64,000 bases of DNA from Pseudomonas sp. ADAK13. GTDB taxonomy: Bacteria; Pseudomonadota; Gammaproteobacteria; Pseudomonadales; Pseudomonadaceae. Below, in pieces: positions 26,951-36,531 of this stretch. Location of the stretch: assembly GCF_012935715.1 (NCBI RefSeq), contig NZ_CP052860.1, positions 930,001 to 994,000 of the forward strand, given 5' to 3'. How positions within the stretch are numbered: position 1 is the stretch's first letter; every line of letters begins with the position of its first letter. The notes under the pieces are model-generated. The model had not been told where the DNA came from. It made no database searches and saw only the letters and a program-made list of their open reading frames with translations. A program made the translations under genes and the position numbers.

Positions 26951-27786
26951 TATCCGTTATTTGGGTGATGGCTGATATCGGTTCCGCTCTTACAGCGGGT
27001 CACTTTTGGAAAAGAGCCCGGAATGCCGGCCCAGCCAAAAGTAACCAAAAGGGCTCTTGCCCCACCACTCGGCACCTCGCTCAGGCTCGGTGTGCCCTCA
27101 CTCCGGCTTTGGAGCGTGGGCCGCCGCGATGGGCCATCCTTGGCCCAGCGCGGCTAACCCGGCGTCCTGCCGGGTTACCCACGCTCCAAAGCCTGCGTTC
27201 GGCCAGCGTGGTTTAACGGGGCGCCTAAGATCAAGATCAAAAGCAGATCAACAGCACAGCGGCCTACAGGCCGGCTTGAGTGGTGTGAAGCAAAGGCAAC
27301 ATCAAAATCTAAAGCCAGAGCGGGCACGGTCAAATGTGGGAGCTGGCTTGCCTGCGATGGCATCGCCTCGGTGTACCTGAGAGACCGAGTTGTCTGCATC
27401 GCAGGCAAGCCAGCTCCCACAGAAAAGCAGAGCTGCATCAGTTTCAGATTTGGTTTTCGCTTTGGCTTTTGATCTGGCTTCTACCACTCAAGCCGGCCTG
27501 TAGGCCGCTGTGCTTTTGCTTTTGATCTGGCTCTGACTGCCCCAATAAGCCCGAGGCCGAACGCAGGGATTGAGGAGCGGGTAAACCGGCAGGACGCCGG
27601 TTTAGCCGCGACGGGGCAGGGACGCCCCGTCGCGGCGGCCCGCGGAGCAATCCCGGAGTGAGGGAACACCGAGCCTTAGCGAGGTGCCGACAGGCGGGGC
27701 AGAGCCCTTTGGTTACTTTGGGGCTTTTCCAAAGTGACCCGCTGTAAGAGCGGAACCAATAGCGGCCGTTACCGCAGCAACGGATA
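26951..27786. repeat. Giant imperfect inverted repeat with REPIN centre
   Basis: Two about 340-bp arms in opposite orientation fill the 1-kb gap between the deacetylase-like gene and yaaA. Matching pieces include TATCCGTT (26951-26958) with AACGGATA (27779-27786), GGTTCCGCTCTTACAGC (26980-26996) with its complement at 27741-27757, and a perfect 30-bp match of 27255-27284 with 27483-27512. Each arm also contains a smaller hairpin (for example the GGCGTCCTGCC stem around 27160 and 27590). The centre is the REPIN at 27335-27421. Short frames inside it are repeat-derived and not genes. Confidence 0.9.
27335..27421. repeat. REPIN at the centre of the giant palindrome
   Basis: The arms TGTGGGAGCTGGCTTGCCTG (27335) and CAGGCAAGCCAGCTCCCACA (to 27421) enclose GCGATGGCATCGCC...GCATCG. 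It is a nearly perfect member of the TGTGGGAGC REPIN family sitting midway between the two large arms. Confidence 0.9.
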
Positions 27787-27882
27787 TGTCCACAGCACAA
27801 ACCCACTCCTCTATCACCATCATAGGTGGAGTCAAACCTCCCTACCCCCTAGAATCCCCCCACGATTAAAGGAGACGACTTC

Positions 27883-28662
27883 ATGCTGACGGTGATTTCC
27901 CCCGCCAAAACCCTCGATTTCGAGTCAAAGCCGGTCACCCCGCGCTTCACCCAGCCGCAATACCTCGACCACTCCCAGGAGCTGATCGAACAACTGCGCG
28001 AACTGAGCCCGGCGCAGATCAGCGAATTGATGCACGTCTCCGACAAGATCGGCGGCCTCAACGCCGCACGCTTCGGTAGCTGGACCCCAGCTTTCACCCA
28101 AGCCAACGCCAAGCAGGCCCTGCTGGCCTTCAAGGGCGACGTCTACACCGGCCTCAACGCCGAAACCTTCACAGACGCCGACTTCACTTACGCCCAGGAC
28201 CACCTGCGCATGCTCTCCGGCCTGTACGGCCTGCTGCGCCCACTGGACCTGATGATGCCGTACCGCCTGGAGATGGGCACCAAGTTGCCCAACGCCCGTG
28301 GCAAGGACCTGTACGCCTTCTGGGGCACCCGCATCAGCGAGTGGCTCAACGAAGCGCTGGCCGAACAAGGCGATGACGTGCTGCTCAACCTGGCGTCCAA
28401 CGAGTACTTCTCGGCAGTCAAGCGCACGGCGCTGAACGCGCGGATCATCAACACCGAGTTCAAGGACCTGAAAAACGGCCAGTACAAGATCATCAGCTTC
28501 TACGCCAAGAAGGCCCGGGGCATGATGAGCCGCTTTGTGATTGAAGAACGCATCAACGACCCGGCCAAACTCAAGGAGTTTGACGTGCAGGGTTATCGCT
28601 TCAATGTGGAGCAGTCGAAACCGGATAACCTGGTGTTCCTGCGGGATCACGCACCGGAATAA
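27883..28662 (+). CDS. yaaA: Peroxide stress protein YaaA
   Basis: The 259-residue cytosolic protein starts [18 protein letters not shown] and carries the UPF0246 hallmarks [29 protein letters not shown] and [13 protein letters not shown]. In E. coli YaaA lowers free iron during hydrogen peroxide stress and binds DNA. The length is normal (about 258). An AAAGGAG ribosome-binding site lies 9 bp before the ATG. It is transcribed alone, between the giant palindrome and a REPIN. Confidence 0.93.
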   Translation: MLTVISPAKTLDFESKPVTPRFTQPQYLDHSQELIEQLRELSPAQISELMHVSDKIGGLNAARFGSWTPAFTQANAKQALLAFKGDVYTGLNAETFTDADFTYAQDHLRMLSGLYGLLRPLDLMMPYRLEMGTKLPNARGKDLYAFWGTRISEWLNEALAEQGDDVLLNLASNEYFSAVKRTALNARIINTEFKDLKNGQYKIISFYAKKARGMMSRFVIEERINDPAKLKEFDVQGYRFNVEQSKPDNLVFLRDHAPE

Positions 28663-28688
28663 CTCAGTTTTTCTGACACCCCAAACCC

Positions 28689-28781
28689 GTGGCGAGGGAG
28701 CTTGCTCCCGCTGGGCTGCGCAGCGGCCCCAAAAAAGCCAGGGCCGCTTCGCGCCCCAGCGGGAGCAGGCTCCCTCGCCAC
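28689..28781. repeat. REPIN (GTGGCGAGGGAGC family) after yaaA
   Basis: The arms GTGGCGAGGGAGCTTGCTCC (28689) and its near complement GGAGCAGGCTCCCTCGCCAC (to 28781) flank a loop GCGCAGCGGCCCC...GGGCCGCTTCGCGCC. It lies 27 bp after the yaaA stop and probably ends or stabilises its transcript. Confidence 0.88.
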
Positions 28782-29553
28782 AACAATTCCCTCGAATAAA
28801 CCCCTCTCCAGCCCCTATAGTCGTCATTTATTTGGCGTCAAAAATATTTCTTCAGAATTCCTAACATTTATTTCACTCGACATTCGTCAATTTTTTTCGT
28901 AGTGGCACCACTTTTTTCAAAGAGTAGTGGCACAAAACTATTTAGCCCTCGCAACTCCCCGCAACTACTGGCCCAAATAGCAAGTGCTATCACAATAGTA
29001 CTAGTGCCATCTTTCCTAATATTTCAAGAAATTTCCGGAAACAGGATGAGCGGCCCGGAACTATGTCCCAAAGCACCGCTCATACCACCGGTAACGATTA
29101 TCTCTGCAAATGTAAGAGATGACTTACGCGGCGACCAAATGAAGTAGCAAAGTTGTCATCTAACTTTGACTCAATGGTCAAACCATCAACTGACTAGTTG
29201 AAGGCGGACGAAAAGGTTTCACTACTTTCTCCGAAAAGGCCAAGGCTGAGCTCACCTGTATCGGTCAGTGAGACAACCCAAGCCGTTGATATATAAGGGC
29301 TTAAAGCCCCTGTCAACGCCTTGAGGCACTGGCGCCAAGCCCTTCCCCAGGAAGGCTGGCTGCATTTCAGGGCAAGCCCCAACAATAAGGCCAAGTTGCG
29401 CACAACTTGAGTGCATTAGTTAGTCACTCGACTTTTAGTATGCCTGCACTGGATATATCGACGTTTATTCGTCGCACTTTCCAGTGCCTGAGTGACGCTT
29501 CAAAACATGAACTCCGGCCATCTAATGGCACGATTAACAATGAGGTAAATGCG
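28782..29553 (+). promoter_or_regulatory. AT-rich algD upstream regulatory region
   Basis: These 772 bp precede algD and are clearly richer in A/T than the flanking genes. Long leader regions with distant activator sites are known for algD in other pseudomonads. Visible here are a direct repeat GTAGTGGCAC (28899-28908 and 28924-28933), an AlgU-like promoter candidate at 29058-29084, and several short hairpins (for example GGGCTTAAAGCCC at 29297-29309). No gene is supported. A frame open from 29407 into algD lacks family similarity. AlgR or AmrZ sites could not be assigned with confidence. Confidence 0.6.
29058..29084 (+). promoter_or_regulatory. Candidate AlgU (sigma-22) promoter of the alg operon
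   Basis: GAACTA (29058-29063), 16 bp, then TCATA (29080-29084) resembles the AlgU consensus GAACTT-N16/17-TCtgA. It is preceded by GG, as in known algD promoters. It would give a leader of about 460 nt, somewhat longer than the about 370 nt known in P. aeruginosa. The match is imperfect and was found by eye. Confidence 0.45.
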
Positions 29554-30870
29554 ATGCGCATCAGCATATTTGGTCTAGGTTACGTCGGCGCAGTATGTGC
29601 CGGTTGCCTGTCTGCACGGGGCCATGAGGTCGTCGGCGTAGACATCTCCAAGGAAAAGATCGACCTGATTAACGCGGGCAAATCGCCCATCGTTGAACCG
29701 GGTCTGGGCGAGCTGTTGAGCCAGGGTATTCAAACCGGCCGACTGCGCGGCACCACCAATTTCGCCGAAGCAATCCGTGATACCGACCTGTCGATGATTT
29801 GCGTCGGTACGCCGAGCAAGAAGAACGGCGACCTGGAACTCAACTACATCGAATCGGTGTGCCGCGAGATCGGTTTTGTCCTGCGTGACAAGACCACCCG
29901 CCACACCATCGTGGTCCGCAGCACCGTGCTGCCAGGCACCGTGGCGAATGTGGTCATCCCGATTCTCGAAGATTGCTCCGGCAAGAAAGCCGGTGTCGAC
30001 TTCGGCGTCGCGGTGAACCCTGAGTTCCTGCGTGAAAGCACCGCCATCGCCGACTACGACCTGCCGCCGATGACCGTCATCGGTGAGTTCGACAAAGCCT
30101 CCGGCGATGTCCTGCAGTCGCTGTACGAAGAACTCGACGCCCCGATCATCCGCAAGGACATCGCCGTCGCCGAGATGATCAAGTACACCTGCAACGTCTG
30201 GCATGCGACCAAAGTGACCTTCGCCAACGAGATCGGCAACATCGCCAAGGCGGTGGGTGTCGACGGCCGCGAAGTGATGGAAGTGGTCTGCCAGGACAAG
30301 ACCCTCAACCTGTCCCAGTACTACATGCGCCCGGGCTTCGCGTTCGGCGGCTCCTGCCTGCCGAAAGACGTGCGCGCCCTGACGTACCGCGCCGGCTCCC
30401 TCGACGTGGATGCGCCGCTGCTCAACTCGCTGATGCGCAGCAACGAGTCCCAGGTGCAAAACGCCTTTGACATCGTCTCCAGCCACGACAAACGCAAAGT
30501 CGCCCTGCTGGGCCTGAGCTTCAAGGCCGGCACCGATGACCTGCGCGAAAGCCCGCTGGTGGAACTGGCCGAAATGCTGATCGGCAAGGGTTTCGACCTG
30601 AGCATCTACGACAGCAACGTCGAATATGCCCGCGTGCACGGCGCGAACAAGGAATACATCGAGGGCAAGATCCCGCACGTGTCGTCCCTGCTCAACTCGG
30701 ACTTCGACGAAGTGATCAACAACTCCGACGTGATCATCCTGGGCAACCGCGATGAGAAGTTCCGTGCCCTGGCGCATAACGCTCCCCACGGCAAGCAAGT
30801 GGTCGACCTGGTGGGCTTCATGTCCAAGGCCACCAGCGTGAGCGGTCGTACCGAAGGCATTTGCTGGTAA
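29554..30870 (+). CDS. algD: GDP-mannose 6-dehydrogenase AlgD
   Basis: The 438-residue cytosolic enzyme oxidises GDP-mannose to GDP-mannuronate with two NAD+, the committed alginate step. The N-terminal Rossmann motif is MRISIFGLGYVGAVCAGCLS. The catalytic Cys lies in FAFGGSCLPKDVRAL (residue about 268), and the C-terminal UDP-binding-type domain follows (KVALLGLSFKAGTDDLRESP). The ATG at 29554 with GAGGT 8 bp upstream is chosen because it gives the family N-terminus. It is the first gene of the alginate operon. It is followed by a strong hairpin at 30885-30927 before alg8. Confidence 0.97.
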   Translation: MRISIFGLGYVGAVCAGCLSARGHEVVGVDISKEKIDLINAGKSPIVEPGLGELLSQGIQTGRLRGTTNFAEAIRDTDLSMICVGTPSKKNGDLELNYIESVCREIGFVLRDKTTRHTIVVRSTVLPGTVANVVIPILEDCSGKKAGVDFGVAVNPEFLRESTAIADYDLPPMTVIGEFDKASGDVLQSLYEELDAPIIRKDIAVAEMIKYTCNVWHATKVTFANEIGNIAKAVGVDGREVMEVVCQDKTLNLSQYYMRPGFAFGGSCLPKDVRALTYRAGSLDVDAPLLNSLMRSNESQVQNAFDIVSSHDKRKVALLGLSFKAGTDDLRESPLVELAEMLIGKGFDLSIYDSNVEYARVHGANKEYIEGKIPHVSSLLNSDFDEVINNSDVIILGNRDEKFRALAHNAPHGKQVVDLVGFMSKATSVSGRTEGICW

Positions 30871-30884
30871 CAGCAACGGCAAGT

Positions 30885-30927
30885 TTCAAGCGGCAAGCGT
30901 CCTGATCCCCGGCGCTTGCCGCTTGAA
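30885..30927. repeat. Strong hairpin between algD and alg8
   Basis: Perfect 15-base arms TTCAAGCGGCAAGCG (30885-30899) and CGCTTGCCGCTTGAA (30913-30927) flank a 13-nt loop. No T run follows, so this is not a classic terminator. It may be a REP-like insertion, an mRNA-stabilising element or a partial attenuator setting the algD/alg8 ratio. Confidence 0.85.
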
Positions 30928-30954
30928 GCCTCCTTCACCTGCGGAATGACGCCT

Positions 30955-32436
30955 ATGTCCAAGTTAAAACACGTACTCCTCCAATCCGCCGGCTGGCTGT
31001 TTTTCCTGAGCCTGCTGATGGGACTCGCCCTGCTGTTGCCGGCGAGTACGTTCGACTCCGAGTCGAAGAATTTTATTTTCCTGATTGGCGCCGTCGGTAT
31101 CTGGCGCTACTCGATGGGTGCTACGCATTTCTTTCGCGGCATGCTGTTCCTGTACGTGGTCTACCCGCACCTGCGGCGCAAAGTGCGCAAGCTGGGCAAG
31201 GCAGCAGACCCGTCCCACGTATTCCTGATGGTGACAAGCTTTCGGATCGACGCGCTGACCACGGCCCAGGTCTACAGCTCGGTGATCCGCGAAGCCATCG
31301 AATGTGGCTTCCCTACCACCGTGGTCTGCTCGCTGGTGGAAATGTCCGATGAGCTGCTGGTCAAGAGCCTGTGGGCCAGGATGAACCCGCCCGACCACGT
31401 CAAGCTGGACTTCGTGCGTATCGCCGGTACCGGCAAGCGTGACGGCCTGGCCTTCGGTTTTCGCGCCATCTCCCGCCACCTGCCGGACGATCGCGCCGTG
31501 GTTGCCGTGATCGATGGCGACACCGTGCTCGCCGAGGGCGTCGTGCGCAAGACCGTGCCGTGGTTCCAGCTGTTCGGCAATGTCGGTGGCCTGACCACCA
31601 ACGAGTTCTGCGAAGTGCGCGGCGGCTACATCATGAGCGAGTGGCACAAGCTGCGCTTCGCCCAACGCCACATCAACATGTGCTCCATGGCTTTGTCCAA
31701 ACGCGTGCTGACCATGACCGGCCGCATGTCGGTGTTCCGCGCCAACGTGGTCACCGACCCGGGCTTTATCGCCGACGTGGAAAGCGACTCGCTGCAACAC
31801 TGGCGCCTGGGCCGCTTCAAGTTTTTGACCGGTGACGACAAGTCCAGCTGGTTCAGTCTGATGCGCCTGGGCTACGACACTTTCTACGTGCCGGACGCTG
31901 CGATCCACACCGTGGAGCACCCGCCGGAAAAGAGCTTTATCAAGGCCAGCCGCAAGCTGATGTTCCGATGGTACGGCAACAACCTGCGCCAGAACTCCCG
32001 TGCCCTCGGCCTGGGTATGCGCCGGCTTGGCCTGTTCACCAGCATCGTGCTGTTTGACCAGCGCGTGTCGATGTGGACCTCCCTGCTGGGGCTGACCGTG
32101 GCGATCATCGCCACGTTCAAATACGGCGGCGCGTTCATCCTCGCCTACCTGCTGTGGATCGGCATCACCCGCCTCATCCTGACCCTGCTGCTGTCGTGCT
32201 CCGGTCACCGGATCGGCCCGGCTTACCCGGTGATTCTCTATTACAACCAGATCATGGGCGCGCTGGTGAAGATCTACGTGTTCTTCCGCCTTGATCAACA
32301 GTCCTGGACACGCCAGGACACCAAACTGACCCGCGATTTGGCCAGCTTTCAACGTTGGTTCAACACCTGGTCGTCTCGGACCATGACCTTCTCCGCCGGC
32401 AGCATTTTCGTCGCCGTGTTGCTGATGATGGTTTGA
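30955..32436 (+). CDS. alg8: Alginate polymerase (glycosyltransferase) Alg8
   Basis: This 493-residue inner-membrane family-2 glycosyltransferase polymerises GDP-mannuronate. It has membrane helices near the N-terminus ([20 protein letters not shown]) and three or four at the C-terminus (about 360-490). The cytosolic GT domain between them contains [35 protein letters not shown] and the helix [18 protein letters not shown]. The start at 30955 gives a length equal to the family (494 in P. aeruginosa). An ATG three codons upstream is possible. It acts with Alg44, encoded 36 bp downstream. Confidence 0.96.
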   Translation: MSKLKHVLLQSAGWLFFLSLLMGLALLLPASTFDSESKNFIFLIGAVGIWRYSMGATHFFRGMLFLYVVYPHLRRKVRKLGKAADPSHVFLMVTSFRIDALTTAQVYSSVIREAIECGFPTTVVCSLVEMSDELLVKSLWARMNPPDHVKLDFVRIAGTGKRDGLAFGFRAISRHLPDDRAVVAVIDGDTVLAEGVVRKTVPWFQLFGNVGGLTTNEFCEVRGGYIMSEWHKLRFAQRHINMCSMALSKRVLTMTGRMSVFRANVVTDPGFIADVESDSLQHWRLGRFKFLTGDDKSSWFSLMRLGYDTFYVPDAAIHTVEHPPEKSFIKASRKLMFRWYGNNLRQNSRALGLGMRRLGLFTSIVLFDQRVSMWTSLLGLTVAIIATFKYGGAFILAYLLWIGITRLILTLLLSCSGHRIGPAYPVILYYNQIMGALVKIYVFFRLDQQSWTRQDTKLTRDLASFQRWFNTWSSRTMTFSAGSIFVAVLLMMV

Positions 32437-32472
32437 CCCTGCCAAGCCTGAATTAACTAGGAACTACACACC

Positions 32473-33639
32473 ATGAATAGCCAAGTAAACGCCAACGTTG
32501 TCCACGAATCCGAAGCCCAGCGCCAACACGCCCGGGTAAAAATCCCGGCCAAGCTACGCTTCTTCAACGCCGACCGCACCCAGACCGAAGCACGGGTCAT
32601 CGACCTGTCGGCCGGCGGTCTGGCGTTCACTGCCACCCAACCATTGACCGTGGGCCAGGTGCACAAGGGTCGCTTGCAGTTCGTGATCGATAACCTCGGC
32701 CTGGCGATGGACGTCGAGCTGCAGATTCGCTCCTACGACCGCCAGACCGGCCGCACCGGTTGCCAGTTCCAGAACCTCGACGCACAAGACATCTCGACCC
32801 TGCGCCACCTGATCACCTCGCACTTGTCCGGCGACATCGTGACCATGGGCGACGTGCTGGCAACCCTGCAACGCGACAACTTCACCAAGGCGCGCAAGGT
32901 CAAGGACAGCGGCAGCAACATGAGCGTCGGCGGCCGCCTGCGGGCCGTGACCTTCAGCCTCGGGATCTTCGTGGTGGGCCTGGTCGCCTTCGGCTTCGTG
33001 GTCAAGTCGGTGTACGGCATGTACTTCGTCAGCCACGCCACCTCCGGCCTGGTGAGCGTGCCCGGTATGAACGTCACCATGCCGCGCGATGGCACCGTGC
33101 AGAGCCTGATCAAAGGGGACGCAGTGGCGGCCAAGGGCGCGCCACTGGCGACCTTCAGCACCAGCATGCTCGACGTACTCAAAGGCCATCTGGACGAAGA
33201 CCAGTTGCAACCGGCCAAGGTGGAAGAGCTGTTCGGCAAGCAAATGACCGGCACCCTCACCTCCCCGTGCGACTGCGTCGTGGCCCAGCAATTGGTCGCC
33301 GACGGTCAGTACGCCAGCAAGGGCGACGTGATCTTCCAACTGGTGCCACGCGGCAGCCAGGCCAACGTGGATGCACGCTTCTCCTATCGCCAGTTTGCCG
33401 ACGTTCGCCCGGGCACCCGTGTGAACTTCCAGGTGGCGGATGAAGAGCAGGTTCGCACCGGCACCATCGTCAGCAGCACCAGCCTCAACAGCACCGAAAT
33501 GTCCTCCGACATCCGTGTGCAGATCAAACCCGATGCCCCGCTGGACAGCACCTACGCCGGTCGCCCGGTTGAAGTGACCAGCGACCGTGGCCCGTCCCTG
33601 AACTGGCTGATCGATAAAGCCATGGCTGCAGGTCTTTAA
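32473..33639 (+). CDS. alg44: Alginate co-polymerase, c-di-GMP receptor Alg44
   Basis: The 388-residue inner-membrane protein has an N-terminal cytosolic PilZ domain, with RQHAR (residues 17-21) and DLSAGG (44-49) as c-di-GMP-binding motifs. One membrane helix follows (about 155-177, FSLGIFVVGLVAFGFVV). The periplasmic part is HlyD/membrane-fusion-like (about 190-388). Binding of c-di-GMP switches on Alg8, so alginate output depends on the cellular c-di-GMP level. Its stop is 2 bp before the algK start. Confidence 0.96.
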   Translation: MNSQVNANVVHESEAQRQHARVKIPAKLRFFNADRTQTEARVIDLSAGGLAFTATQPLTVGQVHKGRLQFVIDNLGLAMDVELQIRSYDRQTGRTGCQFQNLDAQDISTLRHLITSHLSGDIVTMGDVLATLQRDNFTKARKVKDSGSNMSVGGRLRAVTFSLGIFVVGLVAFGFVVKSVYGMYFVSHATSGLVSVPGMNVTMPRDGTVQSLIKGDAVAAKGAPLATFSTSMLDVLKGHLDEDQLQPAKVEELFGKQMTGTLTSPCDCVVAQQLVADGQYASKGDVIFQLVPRGSQANVDARFSYRQFADVRPGTRVNFQVADEEQVRTGTIVSSTSLNSTEMSSDIRVQIKPDAPLDSTYAGRPVEVTSDRGPSLNWLIDKAMAAGL

Positions 33640-33641
33640 CC

Positions 33642-35033
33642 ATGAGCGCCCTTCGATCCCTGCCGGTTCCATTGGCGCTGGCCATCGCCCTCGCCGGGTG
33701 CGCCGGCCTGCCCGACCAACGCCTGGCCAACGAAGCCCTCAAGCGTGGCGACACGGTCACCGCGCAGCAGAACTACCAGCAGCTGGCAGACCTGGGCTAC
33801 AGCGAGGCCCAGGTGGGCCTGGCGGACATCCAGGTCGGCACCCGCGACCCCGAGCAAATCAAGCAGGCCGAAGCCACGTATCGCGCGGCCGCCGACACCT
33901 CGCCCCGTGCCCAGGCACGCCTGGGCCGCCTGCTGGTGGCCAAGCCTGGCGCGACCGAAGCCGAGCACCATGAAGCCGAAGGCCTGTTGAAAAAAGCCTT
34001 TGCCAATGGCGAAGGCAACACCCTGATCCCGCTGGCGATGCTGTACCTGCAATACCCGCACAGTTTCCCGAACATCAACGCCCAGCAGCAAATCAGCAAA
34101 TGGCGCGCTTCGGGTTACCCGGAAGCAGGTCTCGCCCAAGTGCTGCTGTACCGCACCCAGGACACCTACGACCAGCATCTGGACGAAGTGGAAAGCATCT
34201 GCAAGGCCGCGCTGAACACCACGGATATCTGCTACGTCGAGCTGGCCACGGTCTACCAGAAAAAAGCCGAGCCGGAAAAACAGGCCGAGCTGCTGAAACA
34301 GATGGAAGCCGGCTACAGCCGTGGCGCCGTGACCGCCCAACGGGTCGACAGTGTTGCCCGTGTGTTGGGCGATGCGACCCTGGGCAAGACCGACGAAAAA
34401 ACCGCCCAGGCCCTGCTGGAAAAAATCGCCCCGGGCTACCCGGCATCCTGGGTCAGCCTGGCGCAACTGCTCTACGACTTCCCGGAACTGGGCGACGTCG
34501 ACCAGATGATGAAGTACCTCGACAACGGCCGCGCCGCCGACCAGCCCCGCGCCGAACTGTTGCTGGGCAAGCTCTACTACGAAGGCAAGTGGGTCCCGGC
34601 TGACGCCAAGGCTGCCGAAGAACACTTCCAGAAAGCCGTCGGCCGCGAAGTGGCTGCCGATTACTACCTCGGCCAGATCTATCGCCGTGGCTACCTGGGC
34701 AAGGTCTATTCGCAAAAGGCCCTCGACCATCTGCTGACCGCCGCGCGCAACGGCCAGAACAGCGCCGACTTCGCGATCGCCCAATTGTTTTCCCAAGGCA
34801 AGGGCACCAAGCCCGACCCGCTTAACGCCTATGTCTTCAGCCAATTGGCCAAGGCCCAGGACACGCCGGAAGCCAACGACCTGGCCACCCAGCTCGAAGC
34901 CCCGCTGACCCCGGAACAACGCGCCGAAGGCCAACGCCTGGTGCAACAGGAACTGGCCGCGCGCGGCACCCTGGCCCAAAGCACGCTGCAATTGCACGCC
35001 CTGCAAGAAGAAGACGGCGAGGAATCCCTATGA
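33642..35033 (+). CDS. algK: Alginate secretion lipoprotein AlgK
   Basis: The 463-residue outer-membrane lipoprotein has a signal peptide with lipobox LAGC (Cys20). The body is a superhelix of Sel1/TPR-like repeats (for example [20 protein letters not shown] and [20 protein letters not shown]). It bridges periplasmic alginate proteins to the AlgE porin and helps AlgE localise. Its stop overlaps the algE start by ATGA (35030-35033), indicating coupled translation of lipoprotein and porin. Confidence 0.95.
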   Translation: MSALRSLPVPLALAIALAGCAGLPDQRLANEALKRGDTVTAQQNYQQLADLGYSEAQVGLADIQVGTRDPEQIKQAEATYRAAADTSPRAQARLGRLLVAKPGATEAEHHEAEGLLKKAFANGEGNTLIPLAMLYLQYPHSFPNINAQQQISKWRASGYPEAGLAQVLLYRTQDTYDQHLDEVESICKAALNTTDICYVELATVYQKKAEPEKQAELLKQMEAGYSRGAVTAQRVDSVARVLGDATLGKTDEKTAQALLEKIAPGYPASWVSLAQLLYDFPELGDVDQMMKYLDNGRAADQPRAELLLGKLYYEGKWVPADAKAAEEHFQKAVGREVAADYYLGQIYRRGYLGKVYSQKALDHLLTAARNGQNSADFAIAQLFSQGKGTKPDPLNAYVFSQLAKAQDTPEANDLATQLEAPLTPEQRAEGQRLVQQELAARGTLAQSTLQLHALQEEDGEESL

Positions 35034-36517
35034 AGCTCAATCCATTCGTCAAGGCCGGCATCGGCCTGACCTTCGCCCTGCTGTGGTCGTGCCCGACCCT
35101 GGCCGCGCTGACCGAAGCCAAGAACTTCGGCCTGGAAGTGAAAGTCACCGGCCAGTCCGAAGATGACCGCGACCTGGGCACCCAGAAAGGCGGCGACGTC
35201 AACGGCATCGGCCTCGACCTGCGCCCGTGGATCTACGGCGAAAGCGGCAACTGGAGCGCCTACGCCATGGGCCAGGCCGTGACGTCCAGCGACATCATCG
35301 AGACCGACACCCTGCAACAGTCCTCGGATGACGCCACCCAACAGACCAGCAATGACGACCGCAAGAGCAAGAAAAACTACCTGGCGATGCGCGAGTTCTG
35401 GGTCGCCTACGGCGGCTTCACGCCCTACCCCGGCGAGATCCTCAAGCTCGGTCGCCAACGCCTGCGCAATGACGACGGCCAATGGCGCGACACCAACATC
35501 GAAGCGCTGAACTGGACCTTCGACACCACCTTGCTCAAGGCCAATGTCGGCGTCGCCGAGCGTTTCAGCGAATACCGCACCGACCTCAAGGAACTGTCGC
35601 CCAAGGACAAGGACCGCCAGCACCTTTACGCCGACGCTGCCTATCAGTGGACGCCAGGCCAGTGGATCGGCCTGCGCGCTCACCACACCCATGACGACGG
35701 CAAGCTCGACTACCCGCAACCGGGCGTGGCCACCGACTCGCTGGACAAACGCGAGAACGGCGACCTGACCTGGCTCGGCATCGAAGCCAACAGCGACGCC
35801 TACAACTGGCGCAACACCAACACCGTCAACTACTGGGCGAGCGTCACCGGCATGCAGGGTGACCGCGACACGGTCAACGCCTTGAACGCCGACGGCACCC
35901 GCCCCGCCAATGCCAAGCGCAGCGATGACGTGAATGGCTGGGCCACCGACCTGGGTGTGCGCCTGCGTCTCGACCCGCAGTGGCAAGTGGGCGCGGCTTA
36001 CTCCCGCGCGAGCGCCGAATACGAGCAGAACGGCCTGCAAAGCAACCGTTCGAACTGGACCGGTACCCAGTCCCGCGTCCACCGCTTCGGCGAAGCGTTC
36101 CGTGGCGAAATGAACAACATGCAGTCCATGAGCCTGTTCGGTTCCTGGCAGTTGCGCGAGGACTATGACGCCAGCCTCGTGTACCACAAGTTCTGGCGCG
36201 TCGACGGCAACAAGCCGGTCGGCAGCAACGGCATCGATGCCGTGCAGAACAACACCGATGACGTGACCGGCGCGATCCTGTCCAGCACTTCCCTGCCGCT
36301 TGAAGACGGCAAGAAAGACCTGGGCCAGGAGATGGACCTGGTGGTCACCAAGTACTTCAAGAAAGGCCTGCTGCCGGCCGGGCTCAGCCAGTCGATCGAC
36401 GAACCGTCGGCCCTGGTACGCTTCCGTGCCGGTGTGTTCAAACCGGGCGACGCCTATGGCAGCCAGGTCGACTCGTACATGCATCGCGCCTTTGTCGACG
36501 TGATCTGGAAGTTCTGA
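35030..36517 (+). CDS. algE: Alginate export porin AlgE
   Basis: The 495-residue outer-membrane beta-barrel has the signal peptide ending TLAALTEA (about residue 26). The barrel pattern of alternating strands runs to a terminal aromatic (VDVIWKF). The family segment [20 protein letters not shown] is present, as are many Arg/Lys in the pore-lining strands typical of an anion-selective alginate channel. It lies within the operon, overlapping algK and nearly contiguous with algG. Confidence 0.95.
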   Translation: MKLNPFVKAGIGLTFALLWSCPTLAALTEAKNFGLEVKVTGQSEDDRDLGTQKGGDVNGIGLDLRPWIYGESGNWSAYAMGQAVTSSDIIETDTLQQSSDDATQQTSNDDRKSKKNYLAMREFWVAYGGFTPYPGEILKLGRQRLRNDDGQWRDTNIEALNWTFDTTLLKANVGVAERFSEYRTDLKELSPKDKDRQHLYADAAYQWTPGQWIGLRAHHTHDDGKLDYPQPGVATDSLDKRENGDLTWLGIEANSDAYNWRNTNTVNYWASVTGMQGDRDTVNALNADGTRPANAKRSDDVNGWATDLGVRLRLDPQWQVGAAYSRASAEYEQNGLQSNRSNWTGTQSRVHRFGEAFRGEMNNMQSMSLFGSWQLREDYDASLVYHKFWRVDGNKPVGSNGIDAVQNNTDDVTGAILSSTSLPLEDGKKDLGQEMDLVVTKYFKKGLLPAGLSQSIDEPSALVRFRAGVFKPGDAYGSQVDSYMHRAFVDVIWKF

Positions 36518-36531
36518 TGGGAGCCTGCGCA

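Noticed and set aside
27057..27806. Several 60-120 codon frames inside the giant palindrome
   Set aside because: They come from the repeat arms in both orientations and share the same odd Arg/Pro/Cys-rich text. There is no sign of selection for coding, and no ribosome-binding sites are present.
29407..29553. Longer AlgD starting at 29407
   Set aside because: The extra 49 residues are unlike the family N-terminus. The start at 29554 gives the Rossmann motif directly and has a good ribosome-binding site.
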